Shown here piece after piece: positions 1 through 5,680 of a stretch of 7,758 nt of DNA. Both the position numbers and the translations under genes were made by a program. The stretch's first letter is position 1; each line of letters opens with the position of its first letter. Under the pieces are notes generated by a model. It worked only from the letters and a program-made list of their open reading frames with translations, was not told the origin of the DNA and made no database searches. The stretch is taken from assembly GCA_946534455.1 (NCBI GenBank), contig CAMNCR010000211.1:1-7758 (forward strand), given 5' to 3'. This DNA comes from an uncultured Clostridia bacterium (GTDB taxonomy: Bacteria > Bacillota > Clostridia > Christensenellales > Aristaeellaceae).

Positions 1-776
1 TCTCCCTCGGTCATGCTGGCCCAGGAATAGCTGCTCATGTATTCTCCCCGGTAGGCGTTGATCGCATCCGCCTGGCCCTGCAGCAGCTGATACATGTCGC
101 AGCCGAAGGTCTCCGGAACGATTCGCAGCACGCCGCTTTTCATCTCCAGCATCTGCTCCGCGCGGTATTCGGTCAGGGTTTTCCGAAGGCTTCGAATCAT
201 CACGTCGAGCTGCTTCTGGGCGCCCCGGTCATAGAGCGCGTCCTCCCAGATGACGGAGAAAATTTCCCCCCGCGTCATGCTTCCCCCCTGCCGGTCAATC
301 AGCAGCGCCAGCACCTCCTTGGCCCTCGCGCGGGCGAAGGGCACGGGCCTGCCGTCCACATAGAGCTCAAACTGCCCGAAGGTTCTCGCAAAGATCCCGG
401 AAGGAATCTCCGCCTCCCGTTTTCCGCGCAGGGCGTAGGCCACATCGGCGGCCAGGCTTTTCTCGCTGACAGGCTTGAGCAGATATCCGCTGGCACGCAC
501 GGCAAAGGCCTCCACCGCGTACTGGCTGTATCCGGTCAGAAAGATGACGGCGGCCTCCGGGTACTCCTCCTTGATCATGCGGGCCAGCGTAATGCCGCTC
601 ATTTCCGGCATGTCAATATCCAGAATCGCCAGATCCACCGGATGGGTCTCCATCCATTTCAGCGCGGCGCCCGCCGTGGAAAACCCCTCCACCTCGTCCA
701 GCTCCGGCAGCTTCCGGCACATGGAGACCACCAGCTCCAGGATAATCGCCTCGTCATCCACGCAGATCGCTCTCAT
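1..776 (-). CDS. SARP/BTAD-type two-component response regulator (partial, C-terminus beyond left edge)
   Basis: This is the transcription-regulating partner of the kinase encoded just upstream. Residues 1-118 form a receiver domain: acidic pocket D7-D8, phosphoacceptor D53 in an LDIDMPEMSG context, T81, and K101 followed by Pro. Residues about 125-200 form an OmpR/SARP-like winged helix (from FGQFELYVDG; a later segment QLDVMIRSLRKTL looks like the recognition helix). From about residue 205 the sequence resembles the start of a bacterial transcriptional activation domain (CDMYQLL, then AINAYRGEYM). This order matches the SAPR-type regulators (COG3947 as I remember it), usually about 350-380 residues, so roughly 100 residues are missing off the window. 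No stop codon occurs in the 258 codons visible. The ATG overlaps the kinase TGA as ATGA, implying translational coupling. The target genes cannot be told from the sequence. Confidence 0.9.
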   Translation of the reverse strand, partial: MRAICVDDEAIILELVVSMCRKLPELDEVEGFSTAGAALKWMETHPVDLAILDIDMPEMSGITLARMIKEEYPEAAVIFLTGYSQYAVEAFAVRASGYLLKPVSEKSLAADVAYALRGKREAEIPSGIFARTFGQFELYVDGRPVPFARARAKEVLALLIDRQGGSMTRGEIFSVIWEDALYDRGAQKQLDVMIRSLRKTLTEYRAEQMLEMKSGVLRIVPETFGCDMYQLLQGQADAINAYRGEYMSSYSWASMTEG

Positions 777-2038
777 GCTTCCTCGCCTCCCGCCGGAAAG
801 CGCAGGATCACCGTTGCGCCTTCTCCAATTCTGCTCTCAATCTCCATGCTGCCCCCGCACATCTGCTCCACGCGGGACCGGACATTGCGCAGGCCGATAT
901 GTCCGTTATCCAGCGCCAGCGCCGCCTCCACATCAAAGCCCTTGCCGTTGTCCCGTATGCTCACCACGTGCGCGTCCTTCTCCCGCCAGGAGCGAACCAG
1001 GATCTGCCCGTTTTTCCGGATCCGTACGCCGTGCCGGATCGCATTCTCCACCAGCGGCTGTACGGTCAGCACCGGAACGGAAAACTGCGTATCCTGCAGC
1101 TCATAGGCGATGTGGATGGAAGGAAACCGCACCTGCTCGATTTCCACGTACGTCCGCGTATGCGACATTTCCTGCTCAAAGGGAATCAGATCCACGCGCT
1201 CCAGAAACGCCAGGTTTTCCCGCAGAAACTGTCCGAAGCGCTCCACCAGAACAAAGGCCTTTTCCGGGTCGGCCCGGCAGAGCGCCTGAATGGTGGACAG
1301 GGTATTAAACAGAAAATGGGGCTGAATCTGAGAGACCATCAGCTGAATCCGATGCTCCGCCCGGAGGTTTTCCAGCATCTCCTCCTCGTGCCTTCTGGAG
1401 AACAGCTGATGCAGCCACAGCGAGTAGAAAACCAGGCTGGCAATGAGCGCCATCGTCAGGAAACGGATCGGAAGCAGTCTGGTGCTCAGGCCGTCAGTCA
1501 TTCCCGCAGCCAGGATGCAGCCCGGCACATAGAGGATCAGCGCCGCCTGCTTCCGGTTGCCGCGGCCGGCGAAGCGCACCAGCCGGATGGCCAGCCCGGC
1601 GGTCAGCAGCCCGCAGAGGATCAGACTCATGGCCTCCAGCGGGCCTCGTTGGAGCTGATTGTTCCGGACGGTAAAAACCGTGCCCGTCCAGATGGACAGA
1701 AAGGACACCGCCGCGTTCAGCCCGGTCAGAATCCAGACCGGCAGCTGTTTCTGCTCCGGGAGAAGCATCCGCAGAAACAGTCCCAGCAGCGCGGGGCGCA
1801 CCGCGTAGCCGACCGCGCACGCCAGCGCGCGAAGCCCGTCCTGTGCCCCGGTCTTCGAGAGCGCGTAGTCCGTCGCCTCCGCCGCCATGAGCAGCAGAAC
1901 CAGCGCCGCGATCAGCAGATACCGCCGCCTGCTCTTCCGGTCGATGTAGGGATCGAACCAGGTTGCGCTGACGGTTCCGATCAGCAGCAGCAGCCAGGGC
2001 GCCGCAGCGCTGAGCATGTCCCTCACGGTCTGTGACAC
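773..2038 (-). CDS. Membrane sensor histidine kinase, LytS/YesM type (His_kinase + HATPase_c)
   Basis: This is a 421-residue sensor kinase, first gene of a two-gene operon. Residues 1 to about 212 contain six or seven hydrophobic segments (near 11-28, 39-55, 70-92, 100-122, 134-153, 164-180 and 192-212) with no large extracellular loop or PAS domain, so sensing is probably within or close to the membrane. The phosphorylated histidine is H241 in QIQPHFLFNTL, the signature of the His_kinase family (PF06580). The ATPase domain has an N box around N332 (VENAIRHG), a G1 box DNGKGF at 363-368 and a G2-like GHIGLRNV from 379. The start is a GTG at 2038, chosen because AGAGGTGA lies 6 bases upstream; no ATG has a comparable site. 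The end overlaps the response-regulator start by 4 bases. Family members most often pair with LytTR or AraC-type regulators; the SARP-type partner here is less usual. The signal is unknown. Confidence 0.93.
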   Translation of the reverse strand: MSQTVRDMLSAAAPWLLLLIGTVSATWFDPYIDRKSRRRYLLIAALVLLLMAAEATDYALSKTGAQDGLRALACAVGYAVRPALLGLFLRMLLPEQKQLPVWILTGLNAAVSFLSIWTGTVFTVRNNQLQRGPLEAMSLILCGLLTAGLAIRLVRFAGRGNRKQAALILYVPGCILAAGMTDGLSTRLLPIRFLTMALIASLVFYSLWLHQLFSRRHEEEMLENLRAEHRIQLMVSQIQPHFLFNTLSTIQALCRADPEKAFVLVERFGQFLRENLAFLERVDLIPFEQEMSHTRTYVEIEQVRFPSIHIAYELQDTQFSVPVLTVQPLVENAIRHGVRIRKNGQILVRSWREKDAHVVSIRDNGKGFDVEAALALDNGHIGLRNVRSRVEQMCGGSMEIESRIGEGATVILRFPAGGEEA

Positions 2039-2044
2039 CCGGTC

Positions 2045-2052
2045 TCACCTCT
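2045..2052 (-). promoter_or_regulatory. Ribosome binding site selecting the GTG start of the sensor kinase
   Basis: On the minus strand AGAGGTGA ends 6 bases before the GTG at 2038. It is the only good Shine-Dalgarno match near the 5' end of this gene and supports the GTG start. Confidence 0.75.
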
Positions 2053-2091
2053 CTGCCTTCTCCTCTGGAATCCTCCGTACCGTTCACAGGG

Positions 2092-2100
2092 ATTATACCA
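2092..2100 (-). promoter_or_regulatory. Extended -10 promoter for the kinase/regulator operon
   Basis: Read on the minus strand this is TGGTATAAT, a perfect -10 hexamer with the TG of an extended -10 element. No good -35 hexamer is seen 17 bases upstream (the sequence there is GAGCCA), which fits the extended -10 class. Transcription would start near 2085, giving a leader of about 47 bases before the GTG at 2038. The weak -35 leaves room for activation, possibly by the operon's own regulator; that is inference. Confidence 0.6.
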
Positions 2101-2184
2101 CGCGTCCTCCTTTTTGGCTCCCTCCATTCTTCCCGGAGGCCCGCTTTTTTTCTGTCTCCCCGGGCCGGCTCCCGCGTCCGTCGC

Positions 2185-2213
2185 TTGCCCTGAGCAGCGC
2201 AATGAATTATAAT
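2185..2213 (+). promoter_or_regulatory. Sigma-A-type promoter for the beta-CASP nuclease gene and probably the following genes
   Basis: TTGCCC at 2185-2190 and TATAAT at 2208-2213 are separated by exactly 17 bases. The -10 is perfect and the -35 keeps TTG. Transcription would start near 2220, leaving a leader of about 75 bases before the ATG at 2297. No terminator-like structure is obvious in the leader. Confidence 0.72.
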
Positions 2214-2281
2214 ACGGTCAGCGGAAGGGTTTTCCCGTCTGGTTCCCGTCATGGACAGTCCTTATTCCCGGAGCCCTCCAG

Positions 2282-2287
2282 AAAGGA
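2282..2287 (+). promoter_or_regulatory. Ribosome binding site choosing ATG 2297 over TTG 2288
   Basis: AAAGGA at 2282-2287 lies 9 bases before the ATG at 2297. An in-frame TTG at 2288 directly abuts this site and has no room for initiation, so the start is placed at 2297 and the protein begins MKITFLGA, as expected for the first beta-strand of the metallo-beta-lactamase fold. Confidence 0.75.
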
Positions 2288-2296
2288 TTGAATATC

Positions 2297-3913
2297 ATGA
2301 AAATCACATTTCTCGGCGCGAACCATCAGGTCACCGGAAGCTGTACGCTGGTGGAATGGATGGATGACCGCTATTTTCTCGTGGACTGCGGCATGGAGCA
2401 GGGGGAAAACCCCTATGAGCCCGCCGAGCTGCCCGTGCCCGCCTCCCGGATTGAATATGTCTTTCTGACGCATGCGCATATCGATCACTCCGGGCGCCTG
2501 CCGCTTCTCTACCGTCAGGGATTCCGGGGCAGCATCTACGCCACCCCCGAAACCCTGAACCTCTGCAGCATCCTTCTGTCGGACAGCGCCCAGATTCAGG
2601 AAAATGACGCGGCCACCCAGACGAAAAAAAACCTGCGCATGGGCCTGGAGGCGGTGGAGCCGGAGTATACGCTGGAGGATGCCACCCAGGTCATGAAGCT
2701 CTTCCGGCCCTGCGAATACGGCCGGCTGCTGACCATTGACGAAAATCTCTCCGCACGTTTCACGGATGCCGGTCATCTGCTGGGCTCCTCCTTTATCGAG
2801 CTCTTCCTGCGGGATGGCGGAAAGGACGTCAGGCTGGTCTGCAGCGGAGACGTCGGCAATCTGAATCAGCCCATCATCCGCGACCCCTCCCCCGTGAAGG
2901 AGGCGGACTATCTGCTCATTGAATCCACCTACGGAAACCGGAACCACGAGGCCACCGTCGATCCCATTCCCTTCCTCGTCTCCGTGCTTCGCAAAACCTT
3001 CGCCCGGAAGGGGACGGTGATTATTCCCTCCTTCGCCGTCGGGCGAACGCAGGAGCTGCTGTTTTTCTTCCGGGAAATCAAGCAGAAGCATCTGCTGGAT
3101 GTCTGTCCAGATTTCCCGGTCTATGTGGACAGCCCTCTGGCCAACGAGGCGACCGCGATTTTCCTTCAGTGCAGTCAGGCGTGTCTGGATGAAGAAACGC
3201 AGGCCGTCATGCGCACCGGGGAGAATCCCATCTGGTTTGACGGGCTGCATACGCTGGTCTCCGCAGAGGAATCCAAGGCGCTCAACGGAGACAGCAGCCC
3301 CAAGGTCATCATTGCCTCCGGCGGCATGTGCGAGGGAGGCCGGATCCGGCATCATCTCAAGCATAATCTATGGAACGAAAACAACACGGTTCTCTTCGTC
3401 GGATATCAGGCCGTCGGCACCCTCGGCCGCATCATCTACGACGGCGCAAAGGCCGTCAAAATCATGGGGGAAACGATCGAATGCAGAGCGGAGATCGAGC
3501 TGCTCAGCGGAGTTTCCGGCCACGCGGATCAGCAGGGCCTGCTGGACTGGATCGACCGCTTTGAGCAGAAGCCTGCCTTCGTTTTTGTGAATCACGGGGA
3601 TGACGACTCCTGTGCGGAGCTGGTTTCCCGGATCCAGTCGCGTTTCGGTCTGCCGGCCCTTTCTCCCTATTCCGGCTCCTGCTTTGATCTTCTGCGAGGC
3701 GAATGGATCCGCCTGACAGACCCGGTCTGGAGAAAAAAGAACGGCCGGAAGCAGGCCGGGCAGAGCGCCGCGTCCGGCAGGAGCCGGCACGATGAGCTCT
3801 ACCGCCGCCTCCTCGATTCCGTCCAGGCCCTTCAGGAGCATGTGCTCTCCATGCAGGATCATGCCAACGGTGAAATCATGCAGCTCACGGAACAGATCGA
3901 GCGCCTGCTGTAA
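2297..3913 (+). CDS. Metallo-beta-lactamase fold RNA hydrolase with beta-CASP domain (CPSF/Ysh1-like)
   Basis: This 538-residue protein is expected to be a cytoplasmic zinc-dependent ribonuclease of the CPSF-73-like family (COG1236 type). The zinc-binding motifs are in order: H59-x-H61-x-D63-H64 (THAHIDHSG), H160 in DAGHLLGSS, D185 in SGDVGN and H433 in VFVNHGD. The beta-CASP insert is shown by E209 in ESTYGNRNH (motif A), the GGMCEGGRIRHHL segment at 342-354 (motif B, His 352/353) and H409 in SGHADQ (motif C). All catalytic positions appear intact. Residues about 478-538 are an addition after the core: a basic, flexible linker (KKNGRKQAG) then a heptad-like helix ending at L538 that may oligomerise or bind a partner. 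The gene has its own promoter and is first of three plus-strand genes, 62 bases before the next. Whether it acts as an endo- or exonuclease, and on which RNA, cannot be read from the sequence. Confidence 0.93.
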   Translation: MKITFLGANHQVTGSCTLVEWMDDRYFLVDCGMEQGENPYEPAELPVPASRIEYVFLTHAHIDHSGRLPLLYRQGFRGSIYATPETLNLCSILLSDSAQIQENDAATQTKKNLRMGLEAVEPEYTLEDATQVMKLFRPCEYGRLLTIDENLSARFTDAGHLLGSSFIELFLRDGGKDVRLVCSGDVGNLNQPIIRDPSPVKEADYLLIESTYGNRNHEATVDPIPFLVSVLRKTFARKGTVIIPSFAVGRTQELLFFFREIKQKHLLDVCPDFPVYVDSPLANEATAIFLQCSQACLDEETQAVMRTGENPIWFDGLHTLVSAEESKALNGDSSPKVIIASGGMCEGGRIRHHLKHNLWNENNTVLFVGYQAVGTLGRIIYDGAKAVKIMGETIECRAEIELLSGVSGHADQQGLLDWIDRFEQKPAFVFVNHGDDDSCAELVSRIQSRFGLPALSPYSGSCFDLLRGEWIRLTDPVWRKKNGRKQAGQSAASGRSRHDELYRRLLDSVQALQEHVLSMQDHANGEIMQLTEQIERLL

Positions 3914-3975
3914 GGTCCCCCGTCCCCGCGGAGGGCTGCCGGACACGGAACGCAATCCACTCTCAGAGGTAAAGG

Positions 3976-5595
3976 ATGAAAGCAATGTATACGGATGATT
4001 CCCCGGACCTGGAGCAGCTCCTTGCCGAAAACCGCGCCCTGCGGGCCGAGCTGGAGGAGGCGAAGGCGGCCAACCTGGCCAAGGAGACCTTTCTGAGCAA
4101 CATGTCCCATGATATCCGCACACCGATGAATGCCATCGTGGGGATGACCGCGCTGGCCAAGCGCTATATCGATGAAAAAAGCAGGGTGATGGACGCGCTG
4201 GAGAAAATTGATACCGCCAGCGGTCATCTGCTGAATCTGATCAACGATGTCCTGGACATGTCCCGCATCAGCTCCGGCCGGATGAAGCTCGCCAGGGAAT
4301 CCTTCTCCCTGAGCGATCTCCTGCATGACGTCATGATTATCATCCGCCCTCTGATGGAATCCAGGGGACATACCTTCAGGCTGGTTCCGGAGCAGATTCA
4401 GGCGGAGCGTTTTTTCGGCGATCCCCTTCGGATCCGGCAGATTCTGGTGAACATTCTTTCGAATGCCGCCAAATATACCCCGCCGGGCGGTCATATTCTC
4501 TTCACCGTGTCCGAAAGGATGGAAGGCGATGTGTGTCATCTGGGCCTGGCCTGCCGGGATGACGGCGTCGGCATGACAGAGGATTTTCTGCGGCGGATCT
4601 TTGAGCCCTTCGAGCGGGTAAACAGCTCCACCATTTCCCGGATTGAGGGAACCGGTCTGGGCATGAGCATCGTCCGGAAGCTGGTGGACGCCATGAACGG
4701 AACCATCCGCATTCAGAGCGCGCCGGAGCAGGGAACCGATGTCCGGATCGATCTGCCGCTTCCCCTGGAGCCGGTGCAGGAGGAAACCGAATCGCTCCGT
4801 GGACTCCGTCTGCTGATCGTGGAGGAAAACCAGGAGCTGCAGCAGACCTATCACCGCTATCTGGAAGAGGCTTCCGTGGAGCATACCCTTGTTTCCACGA
4901 TGCCGGATGCCCTTTCCGCCGTGACGGAGGCGGAATTCCTGCAGCGTCCCTTTGCGATCCTTCTTCTGGGCAGTCTGTCGGAGGGCGTTTCCCATGTGCT
5001 CGAGCTGGCCGGCTATCTGCATGAATCCAGGCCGGCGCTGACCCTGGTCATGGCCGGCGATCTCGACTGGTCCCATCTGGAATACCGGGCCAACCGGGCC
5101 GGCGTCTATCACTTCATCCCGCTTCCCGTCTTCCGGAAGACGCTGATCAACGGTCTGAGCGCAGCCCTCCTGGACGGCCAGGAAAAGAGCACCTCCTCCG
5201 GCTTCCCCAATCTGGCGGGCCGCCGTCTTCTGCTGGTGGAGGACAACCCGATCAACCGGGAAATTGCGCTGGACGTGCTCCAGTCGACCCAGGCGGCCGT
5301 CGACACCGCCGAAAACGGGCAGGAAGGGGTCGATCTCTTCCTGGCTTCCCCGACCGGAACCTACGATCTGATTCTCATGGATATCCAGATGCCCGTGCTG
5401 GACGGCTATGGCGCGGTAGCGCTGATCCGCTCCGCTCCCCGCGAGGATGCGGCCACCGTGCCCATCTACGCCATGACCGCCAATACCTTTGCCGAGGACA
5501 TTGCCCGCGCCCACGAGGCCGGCATGAACGGCCATATCGCCAAGCCAATCGATATCGACACGCTGATGGAGCTGCTTCGCAGAGAGCTGAGCTGA
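3976..5595 (+). CDS. Soluble hybrid histidine kinase with a degenerate and an intact receiver domain
   Basis: A 539-residue hybrid kinase with no membrane segment, PAS or GAF domain. Residues 10-38 are a short coiled coil (LEQLLAENRALRAELEEA). The phosphorylated histidine is H45 in SNMSHDIRTPMNAI. The ATPase domain has N159/N163 (NILSNAAKY), G1 box DDGVGM (195-200), F box FEPFERV and G2 box GTGLGM (225-230). Receiver 1 (about 276-400) is degenerate: the acidic pocket reads VEEN (282-285), the phosphoacceptor position is G332 (FAILLLGSLS), the Thr position is Ala (VMAGDL), and the Lys of the Lys-Pro pair is Leu (FIPLPV). Receiver 2 (about 416-539) is intact, with E422-D423, D469 in LMDIQMP, T501 and K523-P524. 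There is no HPt or output domain, so phosphate probably passes to a protein encoded elsewhere. AGAGG lies 6 bases before the ATG; a second ATG at 3985 is also possible. The next gene follows after 85 bases. Confidence 0.93.
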   Translation: MKAMYTDDSPDLEQLLAENRALRAELEEAKAANLAKETFLSNMSHDIRTPMNAIVGMTALAKRYIDEKSRVMDALEKIDTASGHLLNLINDVLDMSRISSGRMKLARESFSLSDLLHDVMIIIRPLMESRGHTFRLVPEQIQAERFFGDPLRIRQILVNILSNAAKYTPPGGHILFTVSERMEGDVCHLGLACRDDGVGMTEDFLRRIFEPFERVNSSTISRIEGTGLGMSIVRKLVDAMNGTIRIQSAPEQGTDVRIDLPLPLEPVQEETESLRGLRLLIVEENQELQQTYHRYLEEASVEHTLVSTMPDALSAVTEAEFLQRPFAILLLGSLSEGVSHVLELAGYLHESRPALTLVMAGDLDWSHLEYRANRAGVYHFIPLPVFRKTLINGLSAALLDGQEKSTSSGFPNLAGRRLLLVEDNPINREIALDVLQSTQAAVDTAENGQEGVDLFLASPTGTYDLILMDIQMPVLDGYGAVALIRSAPREDAATVPIYAMTANTFAEDIARAHEAGMNGHIAKPIDIDTLMELLRRELS

Positions 5596-5601
5596 AGCCC
5601 T

Positions 5602-5626
5602 CCGCTCCGGGCCTGCCGGGAAGCGG
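5602..5626 (+). repeat. GC-rich inverted repeat (hairpin) after the hybrid kinase gene
   Basis: CCGCT-CCGG (5602-5610) can pair with CCGG-GA-AGCGG (5616-5626) around a 5-base loop, with a two-base bulge. No T-run follows, so it is not a standard terminator. It lies 7 bases after the kinase stop codon and may act as a 3'-end stabiliser or processing site within an operon transcript; that role is inferred. Confidence 0.45.
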
Positions 5627-5642
5627 TGTCCTGCTCCGCTCT

Positions 5643-5656
5643 CCCCCGGCCGGGGG
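5643..5656 (+). repeat. Perfect 14-base palindrome CCCCCGGCCGGGGG
   Basis: A perfect palindrome of 14 G/C bases lies 12 bases before the Shine-Dalgarno sequence of the next gene. There is no T-run after it. With a minimal loop it can form only a short stem in RNA; as DNA it could be a dimeric protein site. In GC-rich DNA this may also be chance. Confidence 0.4.
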
Positions 5657-5668
5657 CAGCCAGAAAAG

Positions 5669-5679
5669 GGAGGTGATCC
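5669..5679 (+). promoter_or_regulatory. Unusually extended Shine-Dalgarno sequence
   Basis: GGAGGTGATCC is an 11-base perfect complement of the usual 16S rRNA 3' end (GGATCACCTCC). The GGAGG core sits 7 bases before the ATG at 5681. It is by far the strongest ribosome binding site in the window and fixes the start of the gene that follows. Confidence 0.85.
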
Positions 5680-5680
5680 A

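Noticed and set aside
475..1308. Long plus-strand open frame opposite the kinase and regulator
   Set aside because: It is antisense to clearly recognisable two-component domains, is rich in Pro, Ser and Arg as expected for an antisense GC-rich frame, and shows no domain.
2111..2155. CCTCC...GGAGG stem followed by a run of T residues, terminator-like on the plus strand
   Set aside because: The stem is only 5 base pairs with a mismatched extension, the T-run is not adjacent to it, and no plus-strand gene lies upstream to be terminated.
2250..2478. Possible upstream reading frame starting ATGGACAGT, overlapping the nuclease gene out of frame
   Set aside because: It has no Shine-Dalgarno sequence and runs deep into a well-supported coding region, so it is most likely chance.
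3914..3975. Possible separate promoter or terminator between the nuclease and the hybrid kinase
   Set aside because: No paired -35/-10 hexamers and no hairpin with a T-run are visible, so the gap reads as a simple intra-operon spacer.
3859..5535. Long minus-strand open frame opposite the hybrid kinase
   Set aside because: It covers the complement of a gene with all kinase and receiver motifs in place; its composition (His, Gly, Gln rich) is typical of an antisense shadow.
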